A stretch of DNA of 64,000 nucleotides from Peribacillus sp. FSL E2-0218 (GCF_037992945.1 NZ_CP150304.1:995501-1059500), one strand, 5' to 3'. Counted from the first letter of the stretch, positions 17,683 to 27,018 are shown. Notes: generated by a model not told the origin, from the letters alone. Numbers and translations: made by a program.

Positions 17683-17772
17683 TTACTTCACACCTGGTTT
17701 ATCGTCATACCCAGCAGTGAAGATAGCGGCTAAAAATGTAAGAGCTACTGCAACGATAATAACTGTGCCCAT
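17683..17772 (-). CDS. Small single-helix membrane peptide (29 aa)
   Basis: A 29-codon frame, MGTVIIVAVALTFLAAIF then a short polar tail ending GVK. It is preceded by a very strong AAGGGAGGTCA ribosome site and followed by a perfect terminator hairpin, so it is almost certainly expressed. Residues 3-18 form one transmembrane helix. I do not recognise a named family. It lies between the siderophore operon and prkA and resembles the tiny membrane proteins common in sporulating bacilli. Confidence 0.7.
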   Translation of the reverse strand: MGTVIIVAVALTFLAAIFTAGYDDKPGVK

Positions 17773-17953
17773 GCTGTGACCTCCCTTTACCCAAATTGTC
17801 CCACTTTAGTATAGGCTTAGTATACCCTAATTTTTAGCAGGAGTGCACACAATTTTTCTTGCGGGCGGATTTGTCATCGATTGTTCAAGGATCAAGCCTT
17901 TTCCTTTAATTAAAATGTGAGGGGACATCGGAAACATGCCCTGTGACTTTTTA

Positions 17954-17977
17954 AAGTCTGACATGTTTGTCAGACTT
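17954..17977. promoter_or_regulatory. Perfect inverted repeat upstream of prkA
   Basis: AAGTCTGACA-TGTT-TGTCAGACTT: 10-base arms and a 4-base spacer, 50 bases before the prkA start. No T-run follows, so an operator or an mRNA leader hairpin is more likely than a terminator. Confidence 0.5.
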
Positions 17978-18027
17978 GGAGCATAGATTTAAGTATTCTC
18001 TGAAAGTGACAGGGGGAGGTTCCTTAA

Positions 18028-19923
18028 ATGGATATATTAAAGAAAATTGAAAAATTTAGAGAAGATGAACAGAAGCTCAAGTGGGAAGGCACCTTCGCAG
18101 AGTACTTAGACATATTGAAAGAAACGCCATTAGTTGCTCAATCTGCTCATTCACGTGTATACAACATGATCAGAGATGCAGGGATAGAGGAAGTAAATGG
18201 TTCAAAGAAATACAATTTTTTCAGCGGTCAGTTGTTTGGCCTCGAAGATTCACTCGAAAGGCTCATCGAGGAATATTTTCATCCGGCAGCAAAGCGGCTG
18301 GATGTGCGAAAACGGATCTTGCTGCTCATGGGCCCCGTTTCAGGAGGGAAGTCCACGCTCGTTTCTTTGCTGAAGCGCGGGCTTGAAAATTATTCATTAA
18401 AAGAAACAGGTGCGATATACGCAATAAAAGGATGCCCGATGCATGAAGACCCGCTGCATCTCATCCCACAATATTTACGGAATGATTTTTATGAGGAATA
18501 TGGCATTAGGATTGAAGGAAACCTATCGCCGCTGAATGTAATGAGGCTTGAAACGGAGTATGGAAACCGGATTGAAGATGTGATCGTCGAACGTATCTTC
18601 CTTTCAGAGGATAAGCGTGTAGGGATTGGGACTTTCAGTCCATCCGATCCCAAGTCACAGGATATTGCTGATTTGACGGGCTCGATCGACTTTTCAACCA
18701 TTGCCGAATATGGATCTGAATCCGATCCGAGGGCTTATCGTTTTGATGGCGAGTTAAACAAAGCGAACAGAGGGATGATGGAGTTTCAGGAGATGCTGAA
18801 ATGTGATGAAAAGTTTTTATGGCATTTGCTTTCATTGACCCAGGAAGGGAATTTCAAGGCTGGACGATTTGCACTCATCAGTGCGGATGAGCTCATTGTG
18901 GCCCATACGAATGAAACGGAGTATAAGGCGTTCATTTCCAACAAGAAAAATGAAGCCCTGCACTCCAGGATCATCGTCATGCCGATTCCATATAATCTGA
19001 AGGTTACCGAGGAAGAAAAGATTTACGAAAAAATGATTCATGAGAGCGATGTTTCCAATGTTCACATTGCCCCCCATACACTCAGGGTGGCGGCGATCTT
19101 CAGCATCATGACCCGCCTGAAGGATCCGAAAAAGGGTGATATCGATTTAGTGAAAAAAATGAGGCTGTATGATGGGGAAAATGTGGAGGGCTTCAATTCC
19201 GCTGACATCAATGAGCTGAAAAAAGAATATCAGGACGAGGGCATGAGCGGAATCGATCCTCGGTACGTGATCAACCGGATATCGTCTACGATCATCCGGA
19301 AGGAAAATCCGTCCATTAACGCCTTGGATGTACTTATGTCATTGAAAGCAGGCCTTGACCAGCATCCGTCCATATCGAATGAACTTCGGGAGCGTTATTT
19401 GAATTTCATTTCACTCGCCCGGAAAGAATATGATGCAATTGCCAAAAACGAAGTGCAAAAAGCATTTGTCTATTCCTATGAAGAGTCGGCTAAGATCCTG
19501 ATGGATAACTACTTGGACAATGTCGAGGCATACTGCAATAAATCAAGGCTGCGCGATCCGTTGACGGGGGAAGAAATTAACCCGGATGAAAAATTGATGC
19601 GCTCGATTGAAGAACAAATCGGTATCTCCGAGAATGCCAAAAAAGCATTCCGAGAAGAAATATTGATCCGTATTTCTGCCTATGCGCGGAAAGGAAAACG
19701 ATTCGATTATAATTCACATGATCGCTTACGAGAAGCCATTCAGAAAAAGCTATTCGCAGATCTAAAGGATGTCGTAAAAATCACGACTTCAACGAAGACA
19801 CCGGATGAAAGGCAATTGAAGAAGGTGAACGAAGTCATTACCAGACTTATCGATGAGCATGGGTATAATTCCACTTCAGCCAATGATTTACTGCGTTATG
19901 TCGGCAGCCTGTTAAATCGGTAA
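18028..19923 (+). CDS. prkA: PrkA AAA+ protein (serine protein kinase family)
   Basis: A full-length 631-residue PrkA. The N-terminal AAA+ part has Walker A GPVSGGKST (102-110), and the C-terminal PrkA domain (about 390-630) has weak kinase similarity. The protein has been described both as a serine kinase and, in B. subtilis, as an ATP-dependent protease affecting sporulation through sigma-K-linked genes; the sequence alone does not decide. It starts at an ATG behind GGGGGAGG. It lies close to yhbH, the usual neighbour in sporulating bacilli. Confidence 0.95.
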   Translation: MDILKKIEKFREDEQKLKWEGTFAEYLDILKETPLVAQSAHSRVYNMIRDAGIEEVNGSKKYNFFSGQLFGLEDSLERLIEEYFHPAAKRLDVRKRILLLMGPVSGGKSTLVSLLKRGLENYSLKETGAIYAIKGCPMHEDPLHLIPQYLRNDFYEEYGIRIEGNLSPLNVMRLETEYGNRIEDVIVERIFLSEDKRVGIGTFSPSDPKSQDIADLTGSIDFSTIAEYGSESDPRAYRFDGELNKANRGMMEFQEMLKCDEKFLWHLLSLTQEGNFKAGRFALISADELIVAHTNETEYKAFISNKKNEALHSRIIVMPIPYNLKVTEEEKIYEKMIHESDVSNVHIAPHTLRVAAIFSIMTRLKDPKKGDIDLVKKMRLYDGENVEGFNSADINELKKEYQDEGMSGIDPRYVINRISSTIIRKENPSINALDVLMSLKAGLDQHPSISNELRERYLNFISLARKEYDAIAKNEVQKAFVYSYEESAKILMDNYLDNVEAYCNKSRLRDPLTGEEINPDEKLMRSIEEQIGISENAKKAFREEILIRISAYARKGKRFDYNSHDRLREAIQKKLFADLKDVVKITTSTKTPDERQLKKVNEVITRLIDEHGYNSTSANDLLRYVGSLLNR

Positions 19924-19932
19924 TCAATCCTG

Positions 19933-19958
19933 CCCCTACCCTCAATATTGGGTAGGGG
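19933..19958 (+). terminator. Terminator of prkA
   Basis: CCCCTACCC-TCAATATT-GGGTAGGGG directly after the prkA stop; the T-run is short. Confidence 0.7.
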
Positions 19959-19984
19959 TTAATCATTTTCTTGCGAAGAACTTG

Positions 19985-20021
19985 CAAAAAAATACTGGGC
20001 CCATATTGATTAGCCCAGTAT
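19985..20021 (-). terminator. Terminator of the 69-aa gene
   Basis: On the reverse strand ATACTGGGC...GCCCAGTAT is followed by seven T. Confidence 0.85.
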
Positions 20022-20047
20022 GTTCAAGACATAGTCCATAGAACTAT

Positions 20048-20257
20048 TCATTTAGTTACATTCAAGCCGTATTGTTCGATAAGAGTGACGAGTTGGTCTG
20101 ATGAAAGTGTGTCTTCACTGTGATCGACTTTTATTTCGCCATCATCGACATCGATGATCGCACGCTCCACACCTTCCGTTTTCAAAAGGATCGATTCCAA
20201 ATTCAAAATGGGGCCTTCGGATGTCGCTTCTTTTACATAAAGTGTAGTTGTTTGCAT
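20048..20257 (-). CDS. Small HMA-like fold protein lacking the metal cysteines
   Basis: A 69-residue protein behind a strong AAGGAGGTG site. The beta-alpha-beta pattern (TTLYVKEATS, ILNLESILLKTEGVERAII, DGEIKVDH, SSDQLVTLIEQYG) copies a heavy-metal-associated domain such as CopZ, but the MxCxxC loop is replaced by KEATSEGP and there is no cysteine. It therefore cannot bind copper in the usual way. The role is unknown. It is a single gene with its own terminator, convergent with prkA. Confidence 0.75.
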   Translation of the reverse strand: MQTTTLYVKEATSEGPILNLESILLKTEGVERAIIDVDDGEIKVDHSEDTLSSDQLVTLIEQYGLNVTK

Positions 20258-20375
20258 ATACTTGCACCTCCTTGGATTTGCTATTCTGTCTTATCTATAC
20301 CCCATCTTCATGTTAGATATGTTACGTTTTGATTTTGGAAATATTGGGTATCAATAAAGTAGAGGTGATGTCAAA

Positions 20376-20555
20376 ATGAGTAAAGAAGAACTGAAAAAAG
20401 AGCATGTTCCGGAAAACAGCTCAATGGCCAAGGATTATGAAGAAATGAAAGAACTTGGAAAGCAGATGGAAAATCAAAGGACCAATGAAGAATTGAAAGA
20501 GTGGGATAAACGCCCTGGCACGGTTCAGCATGAGGTGGAGGTAGATAAAGATTGA
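20376..20555 (+). CDS. Small charged protein (59 aa)
   Basis: Starts at an ATG at 20376 behind AGAGGTGATG. A highly charged, probably helical protein beginning MSKEELKKEHVPENSS and ending VEVDKD; no cysteine and no membrane segment. A terminator follows. Not recognised; composition resembles small acidic/basic spore or stress proteins of bacilli, but this is only resemblance. Confidence 0.65.
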   Translation: MSKEELKKEHVPENSSMAKDYEEMKELGKQMENQRTNEELKEWDKRPGTVQHEVEVDKD

Positions 20556-20588
20556 CGCATAGCACTACGATCGTAATTTTTCCAAGGT

Positions 20589-20624
20589 AAAGGATGGTCC
20601 AGGATGTTAATGGAGCATCCTTTT
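20589..20624 (+). terminator. Terminator of the 59-aa gene
   Basis: AAAGGATG ... CATCCTTTT with an alternative inner pairing AGGATG/CATCCT. Confidence 0.65.
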
Positions 20625-21006
20625 GTTGTGGAGCCTTTTAGCTGCTTAAATGATTCGGAGGCTCTATCCTTATATGTAAAGCTGCTTCCGTTTTCCTCTT
20701 TCGTATATCCTCAGCGATGAAATAAACCAACTGAAGTCTCTTGAATCACAAATTTACGCTTAAAGCGCCTAATTAAGCAGGACGTGACTTGTCCAGATTG
20801 TAGGCAAACATCCATTATTGAATTTTGTTGTAAATTATCCGGCAACCCTGCATATGATAGAGTAATACATTTCTTTTCTTTTAGTATGTTTTTATCGACT
20901 GTTATTTTCTGTAAATTAAAACCGGGATGCTTTGGGTTTTCTCACACTAATTTAGTATATGAAGGAATGATGAAAAGCGTGCAAACATTTTTAAGGGGGG
21001 AAGAGA
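20625..21006. other. Upstream region of yhbH without visible gene
   Basis: About 380 bases. A short open frame at 20784-21023 overlaps the yhbH start and has no ribosome site. The region should contain the yhbH promoter; no convincing sigma-E element was found, only a GCATATG -35-like string near 20850 without a partner. Confidence 0.4.
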
Positions 21007-22176
21007 ATGTCGGAAGAGAATAATCAACAATATGTTATCTCACAGGAAAACTGGTCCCTCCATCGAAAAGGCTATGATGATCAACAGCGTCATCAGGAAA
21101 AGGTGCAGGAAGCGATCAAGAATAATTTACCTGATTTAATTTCCGAAGAAAGTATCGTCATGTCAAACGGCCGGGATGTCATCAAGATTCCCATTCGCTC
21201 CTTGGATGAATACAAGATCCGTTACAATTATGATAAGAACAAACATGTAGGTCAAGGGGATGGAGATAGTAAGGTGGGAGACGTGGTCGCAAGGGACGGC
21301 TCCCCATCCGACTCAGGAGCAGGTAAAGGGCAAGGAGCAGGTGACAAGGCGGGCGAGGATTATTATGAAGCAGAGGTCTCGATGATGGAATTGGAGGAAG
21401 CACTGTTCAGTCAGCTGGAACTGCCTAATCTCCAGAAAAAAGAGCAGGCGGAGCATACGCTTGAACAAATCGAATTCAACGACATCCGCAAGACAGGCTT
21501 AATGGGGAATATCGATAAGAAGAAAACGATGATATCCGCTTTTAAACGGAATGCGTTAAGCGGCGACCCGGGCTTTCATCCGATTTATAAGGAAGATTTT
21601 AAATTCAAGACGTGGAATGAAATCGAAAAGCCGGATTCCAAAGCTGTTGTGCTGGCAATGATGGATACTTCCGGAAGTATGGGGCTATGGGAAAAGTATA
21701 TGGCGCGGAGCTTTTTCTTTTGGATGAACCGATTCCTGAGAACGAAATATGAAACGGTTGAAATCGAATTCATTGCCCATCATACGGAAGCGAAAGTCGT
21801 TCCGGAAGAGGATTTCTTTTCAAAAGGGGAAAGCGGCGGTACGATTTGTTCGTCCGTATATCGAAAAGCATTAGAACTTATTGATCATAAGTATGACCCT
21901 GCGAAATTCAATATCTATCCATTTCACTTTTCCGATGGTGACAATCTCACATCAGACAATGTTAGATGCGTCAAGCTTGTGGAGGAACTCATGAAGCTTT
22001 CCAATATGTTCGGGTATGGCGAAGTCAATCAATACAATCGCCATTCTACATTAATGACAGCCTATAAGAATATCGATAATGAAAAGTTCAGATATTTCAT
22101 CTTAAAGCAAAAGGCGGATGTTTTCCACGCGATGAAGAGCTTTTTTAAGGACGAAGAACAGAAGAAATTCGCATAA
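21007..22176 (+). CDS. yhbH: Sporulation protein YhbH (DUF444)
   Basis: A 389-residue DUF444 protein. It has a charged N-terminal region, a Gly/Asp/Ser-rich linker (about 78-120) and a von Willebrand A-like domain with the metal site MMDTSGSMG near residue 219. In B. subtilis yhbH is transcribed in the mother cell and is encoded near prkA; in many bacteria the two plus SpoVR form a functional set. The start follows AAGGGGGGAAG. SpoVR is not in this window. Confidence 0.95.
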   Translation: MSEENNQQYVISQENWSLHRKGYDDQQRHQEKVQEAIKNNLPDLISEESIVMSNGRDVIKIPIRSLDEYKIRYNYDKNKHVGQGDGDSKVGDVVARDGSPSDSGAGKGQGAGDKAGEDYYEAEVSMMELEEALFSQLELPNLQKKEQAEHTLEQIEFNDIRKTGLMGNIDKKKTMISAFKRNALSGDPGFHPIYKEDFKFKTWNEIEKPDSKAVVLAMMDTSGSMGLWEKYMARSFFFWMNRFLRTKYETVEIEFIAHHTEAKVVPEEDFFSKGESGGTICSSVYRKALELIDHKYDPAKFNIYPFHFSDGDNLTSDNVRCVKLVEELMKLSNMFGYGEVNQYNRHSTLMTAYKNIDNEKFRYFILKQKADVFHAMKSFFKDEEQKKFA

Positions 22177-22185
22177 GGTTACAGG

Positions 22186-22227
22186 GGAAGGCCGTTCCGC
22201 CTTCCTCTACGATTGTAGGGGTTTTTC
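22186..22227 (+). terminator. Tandem hairpins after yhbH
   Basis: GGAAGGC/GCCTTCC followed by CTAC-GATT-GTAG and GGGTTTTT. Confidence 0.65.
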
Positions 22228-22424
22228 TCTACGATCTTTTTTTTTTTGCCATTTCATACCTGGAAATACATTCCTATTTCACTCTATTTATTTAAAGTGA
22301 CACGATACGTCGATATCCACCAGTAAAGCAGCGCAGAAAAATAAGCAGAATTTGAAATGTAAATCAAACCGTTTCATTTTTGGAACGATGGGTTTGGCAA
22401 AATATATTAGACTATAATAGAAGT

Positions 22425-22565
22425 GCGGAAACACTTCCCCTAATCCCATTGTTAAAAGAAGATGCATTACCCTCGTGCTGGATGGATTCAAGGCCTTGAG
22501 GCTTGGATCAACACACTTAAACGGCCTGTTCCTTGATTTATTGGGGACAGGCCGTTTAAGTTTTT
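22425..22565 (+). ncRNA. Possible short transcript of unknown kind
   Basis: This stretch lies in an otherwise empty interval (22228-22677). It has a TATAAT at 22413-22418, though no good -35, and ends in a strong terminator (CTTAAACGGCCTGTTCC / GGGACAGGCCGTTTAAG plus TTTTT, 22516-22565). A 24-codon frame (22462-22536, beginning MHYPRAGW) lies inside but its ribosome site is weak (AAAAGAAG). It may be a small RNA or peptide gene; I do not recognise either. Confidence 0.25.
22516..22565 (+). terminator. Strong isolated terminator
   Basis: A 16-base nearly perfect stem followed by TTTTT, 340 bases after yhbH, so it must serve a separate or read-through transcript. Confidence 0.8.
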
Positions 22566-22677
22566 CCTATGTAGCATGTGAGTTTCAGCCAATCAGTGTT
22601 GTAAAGTTTCGTTAGTATTCAAAATTCAACTCATGCGTGTATGTATATGGTTGCCATCAAATAAAAGGAGCAAGATT

Positions 22678-22881
22678 ATGTCGAAGCCATTTGCCTTTTT
22701 ATTATTATGGATGTCACAAGCAGGGGCATTCCTTATAAAAAATCGGATGTATTTCATCCAAGCCTTTTTAGTCCTATTTTTAATGTACCTACTATTGAAT
22801 AAACAAGAAATTAATGCGTTGAAAATTACTCTCATTATCGTTACTTCACTCTGCTTCCTTATAAGTGCCCACAGGAAATAA
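22678..22881 (+). CDS. Small membrane protein (67 aa)
   Basis: Starts at an ATG at 22678 preceded by AAAGGAG at a proper distance. It has two hydrophobic segments (about residues 4-18 and 22-39, or 22-39 and 45-62) separated by basic residues. No family is recognised. Neighbouring genes do not suggest a role. The next terminator is 160 bases downstream. Confidence 0.6.
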   Translation: MSKPFAFLLLWMSQAGAFLIKNRMYFIQAFLVLFLMYLLLNKQEINALKITLIIVTSLCFLISAHRK

Positions 22882-23279
22882 AGGGTATGGGTGAGGAGGG
22901 AAAAATAAAGGAATGGAAATAGCGAAAACGTAAGGTTCGATTCGCTCACACATGCATTCAATATCCAATATGCCAATGTTTTTTTCAAACTTAAGATACA
23001 AATGTGTTTAGGTAATAGAACACAATTCATGCCAATGATGAGCACAAGCTACTTAATATGTAGCTGTGCTTTTTTTTGCAGAAGTAGTGGAACCTCGACC
23101 TTCTATTTTTCATCTTTCACCTTTATATAAAACAAAATCACTATATATAAGTTTTTACGCATACATGCAGTTTCAAAAATGAATTTTTATTCACCATTAT
23201 TGGAACAATGTGTTTGCCTAAAAATAGTATTATAAATTTGTCATCTACCAAAATTACCATTTTAGGAGGGAAAATCCAT
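22882..23279. other. Intergenic region upstream of the surface-protein gene
   Basis: Contains one strong terminator (23041-23077) and the AGGAGG site of the downstream gene. Nothing else was recognised. Confidence 0.4.
23041..23077 (+). terminator. Rho-independent terminator
   Basis: AGCACAAGCTAC-TTAATAT-GTAGCTGTGCT followed by eight T. Confidence 0.85.
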
Positions 23280-26200
23280 ATGAAAAAAAGTAAAGTGTTA
23301 AAACCTATTAACGTCATGACCACATCATTTTTGTTAGCAAGTTCACTAGTAATGCCAACAGTAGGATTTGCGGAGGAATCATCTACACCAAATAAGGAAG
23401 TTATGAATGAACAAGAGTCTGAGGCCAAAGGTCAGGAATCGCGTACACAAACAAAGGAACCCCAATCAGATAGTAAAGCGGCAACAGCTAGGGCGGCCAA
23501 TGAAGCCGTCGTTACCAACTTCGCACAATTAAAGGCTGCGCTGGAAGCTGATAATGGAATTACGACAATCATACTTGGACAAAACATCGATATAAGCGGT
23601 CCCATTAACATTCAAGCGAAAAAATCAAACATATTGATTGAAGGAAATAACTTTACATTATCGGAAACAGGAGCGAATGGATAAACAGGAGGGCTCTACT
23701 ATGGAAAGGGTAATATATTGCGGAATGTCACTGTAAAGGACCTTAAAATTAAAGGAAAAAATTATTATGGATTCATTACAATAGACGATGCATCAAAAAA
23801 TGTCGAACAAGTATTCGAAAATGTATCGTATTTAGGACCACAAATGATTTGGAACCGTTACGGGAAAGCAATTTTTAAAGGAACTAATGTGATTAGTATT
23901 ACTAATGACATAATGCCAGGGTCATCACCTGCCCAAGAGATGGCGGAAGTTGGAAGTATTGATATTGAAGGTGATACTAAAATTTTTCATAATAATGGCT
24001 ATGCCCTCATTTGGTCAATTTCAAAAACTCCTCAATTCAAGATTGCACCTGACGCTAATGTAGAAATCAAAACAGGCAAAAGTGGGTATGGGATCTTTTA
24101 TCCAACAGAGGGTAATGGGGATTTCACGATTGGAAAAAATGCAAAGGTGAACTTTGATGGACTAAAGGGAGTTACAGGCAAAGGGATTCTGAAATCATTT
24201 ATTATTGAATCAGGTGCAGAAGTCGAGATGAATAGAACGGGTACAGAGACAGCGCCAATGATTTTAGCTTATGGAGCAACTGAGATCAATGAAAACTCAG
24301 AGCTTCAAGTGAGTACGGAAAATGGACATGCTATACAAGTGGTAAATGTAGGGAAAATGAATTTTAAGAAGCCGGAGAAAGTCATTTTATCATCGATTAA
24401 TGGTCAAGCCATAGATAATTTGTCTACCTCCCTGACGATGAATATCGATACGGGCATGGTCAAGCTATTGGCGAATACGTCTAACAGTTATGTGAGTACG
24501 GATGGCAAGGATTTCACTTGGAATGCTAATTATCGCTATGACGTAGCCACCCCAGGTAGTATTGTAAGTTCACAAAACTTAAACCCCGTCTTCAATATTG
24601 AACTTGGAAAAACAAAGTCTATTGAACTGGGAAGGGATGTTGAAGGTCAAGCAAATAGAGAACTAGCTGAAGCGAAGAATAAAGTGGAAAATCTCTTTAC
24701 CGACGGTAAGTTCGACACATTGAAAGGTTCGACGAATCAAGCGGCGATTGACGAAGCCCAAAATGCAGTCAATAAATTACCAGCCGGTTCGGAAAAAAAT
24801 CGATTACAAGATTTAGTGAACAAAGCGAAAGATTTATTGAACAAGAACGAACAAGCCGAAAAAGAGTTGAACGATGCGAAGAACAAAGTCGAAGATCTGT
24901 TCACGGATGATAAGTTCGACACATTGAAAGGAAGTACGAATCAAGGAGCGATAGACGAAGCGAAAGAAGCAGTCGATAAATTGCCAGCCGGCCCGGAAAA
25001 AGAGCGACTGGAAGAGCTCCTGAATAACGCCCAAGATTTATTGAACAAGAACGAACAAGCCGAAAAAGACTTGAACGATGCGAAGAACAAAGTCGAAGAT
25101 TTGTTCACGGATGATAAGTTCGACACATTGAAAGGAAGTACGGATCAAGGAGCGATAGACGAAGCGAAAGAAGCAGTCGATAAATTGCCAGCCGGCCCGG
25201 AAAAAGAGCGTTTGGAAGAGCTCCTGAATAACGCCCAAGATTTATTGAACAAGAACGAACAAGTCGAAAAAGACTTGAACGATGCGAAGAACAAAGTCGA
25301 AGATCTGTTCACGGATGATAAGTTCAACACATTGAAAGAGACAACGAATCAAGGGGCGATTGACACAGCCCAAGAAGCGGTCAATAAGCTTCCGGGAGGT
25401 GCCGAAAAAGACCGCCTGCAAGATTTACTGAACAAAGCAAAAGATTTATTGGATAAGGATATAACGGCTCCGAATGCACCGAGACTGGATGAAGTGACAA
25501 CAAACAGTAAAGAAGTGACAGGAAGCGGTGAACCCGAAGCAAATGTCACGGTCACCATTAATTCCAATAATTATACGGGGGTAGTGGGTCCAGACGGAAA
25601 ATTCAAGGTTGCGATTCCCAATCAGCCTGTCAATACGATCATATCAGTCACCCTGACAGACGCGGCAGGGAATGTCAGCAAGAGCTCATCTGTTAGAGTC
25701 GTGCAGTTCATGCCTAGTGAACCTGTAAAGATTGATCCTGTGTATCCAGATGCCCAAACGATAACTGGAACTGCGCCGGAAGGAGCAACGGTCGTACGCT
25801 TACTGATAAATGGTGTACCATTGCGTACGGCACCTGTCAATCAAGATGGAACATTCAGTATTTACAGCAGATATGTTGGGGTGGACGAGAATGGAAATAA
25901 TATAACCTTACAAGCAGGCGATATCGTTACGGTTGATTACGGTCTACGGACTCCGTCGAACTTGCAAGCCAATATTACGGTAGTCAAGGAAGCAGTTAAA
26001 CTGCAGGTGAATCCTGTGGCCCCTAATGCAGATTATGTTACGGGCATAGCACCGGAAGGGACCCAGAATCTCCGTTTGATAGTTAACGGAAAGCCACTGA
26101 GAACAGTTTCTCTTACTCAAACTGGAGCAGGAGTCATCAATCCGGATGGAAGTTACCGTATTTACAGCCGATTTATTGAGGATGAAAATGGGGTGACTCG

Positions 26201-26285
26201 GAGGCTGCAAGCCGGAGATGTCATTGAAGTTGATAATGGTCCTCTCGTAGTTGGACGAGAAGTCGCAAAAACAATAGTTGAATAA
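23280..26285 (+). pseudogene. Secreted repeat/adhesion protein interrupted by one in-frame TAA
   Basis: Reading from the ATG at 23280 (AGGAGG upstream) gives a signal peptide (about 1-31) and 134 residues, then TAA at 23682-23684. The same frame then continues open for 866 codons to 26285. The joined product of about 1000 residues has a coherent architecture. It begins with a pectate-lyase-like adhesive beta-helix (about 70-450, crossing the stop). Next come four 68-residue helical repeats like the toxin Cry1Ac D-VI-related repeat (about 461-728), one bacterial Ig-like domain (about 730-815) and two related Ig-like modules (about 820-1000). No LPXTG or other anchor is visible. No good restart site follows the stop. 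It is a pseudogene, a readthrough case or a sequencing error. Confidence 0.85.
24660..25463 (+). repeat. Four tandem 204-bp repeats in the surface protein
   Basis: Units begin at 24660, 24864, 25068 and 25272 with exact 204-base spacing, each encoding 68 residues (AKNKVEDLFTDDKFDTLKGS is common to units 2 and 3). Units 2 and 3 are nearly identical in DNA; unit 1 and unit 4 have diverged more, implying a recent duplication in the middle. Confidence 0.95.
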
Positions 26286-26295
26286 TCAAAGGAAT

Positions 26296-26330
26296 AAGAA
26301 GGACTCTCCTATAGGAGCTGGGTCCTTCTT
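26296..26330 (+). terminator. Terminator of the surface-protein gene
   Basis: AAGAAGGAC...GTCCTTCTT 10 bases after the stop. Confidence 0.7.
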
Positions 26331-26392
26331 ACATACTTGAAAGCCTTCTTAATGGGTCAGGTATTTCTTCGTTTTTTAAAAGGGGTGAATTG

Positions 26393-26932
26393 ATGGGATT
26401 GAAGAGAAGCTTCCCAAGCATTTGGATTTGTATATTGACTTTAACCATATTTTTGACAGGCTGCATTTCAGGAGAAAAGGAAGCCCGGGATGAACAGAAA
26501 GAAATGCATAAGCAAACGAATGCTTCCACTAACGACGAAACGGATAAAAAAGAAACAGGGCAAGAGAAAACCGTATCTGGCGTAAGCATAGAGATAGAAA
26601 AGGCTTTGAAGCTTAAACATCCAGATAAGAAAGACAAGCAGGTTTTACAGATACAGCTGAAGGCAACAAATAAAACGGCAGAAGAACGGCATGTGGATGC
26701 TTTTGAAATGTCGGTATGGAATCAAGACAATAAAAAGCTGAAGATCTATCCAGGGGATAATTTGGGGACAAAACTTGCACCTGGAAAAAGTGTAAAAGGA
26801 AATGGATATTATGTATTGGAAGGGAAGGGACCTTTCAGGGTGGAGTATGAAAATACGGACACTAAAGAAAAGCAGGAATGGCTGATTGATAAATGGACAG
26901 ATATGACTGCGAAAGCTTCTGAAAAGAAATAG
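26393..26932 (+). CDS. Lipoprotein with DUF4352/DUF5067-like domain
   Basis: A 179-residue predicted lipoprotein: signal peptide with lipobox FLTGC (Cys24), a charged Lys/Glu-rich linker (25-65), then a small beta-sandwich domain (about 66-175). The domain has the VLQIQLKATNKTAEE and KLAPGKSVKGNGYYVLEG blocks typical of DUF4352/DUF5067 telokin-like lipoproteins. The ATG at 26393 follows AAGGGGTGA; a TTG codon immediately before is in frame. The function is unknown; it probably sits on the outer face of the membrane. Confidence 0.8.
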   Translation: MGLKRSFPSIWICILTLTIFLTGCISGEKEARDEQKEMHKQTNASTNDETDKKETGQEKTVSGVSIEIEKALKLKHPDKKDKQVLQIQLKATNKTAEERHVDAFEMSVWNQDNKKLKIYPGDNLGTKLAPGKSVKGNGYYVLEGKGPFRVEYENTDTKEKQEWLIDKWTDMTAKASEKK

Positions 26933-26962
26933 TCCTTTACGTTAATAACTAGGCACAATGGA

Positions 26963-27018
26963 GAAATCCCCCGAAAAAACAGGCACTTGTGACCAAGGCC
27001 AAACAATCGGGGGATTTC
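26963..27018. terminator. 12-bp inverted repeat with long loop
   Basis: GAAATCCCCCGA and its exact complement flank a 32-base loop. It follows the lipoprotein gene by about 30 bases and may be its terminator, but the T-run is poor. Confidence 0.45.

Noticed and set aside
20784..21023. Open frame of 79 codons overlapping the yhbH start
   Set aside because: Overlaps a firm gene start and lacks a ribosome site.
22626..23045. Leftward open frame of 139 codons
   Set aside because: It is antisense to the well-signalled 67-aa gene and has no ribosome site; the hydrophobic composition reflects the opposite-strand gene.
23682..23684. Programmed recoding such as selenocysteine or pyrrolysine at the stop
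   Set aside because: The codon is TAA, not TGA or TAG, and no insertion-element structure was recognised; simple nonsense mutation is the economical reading.
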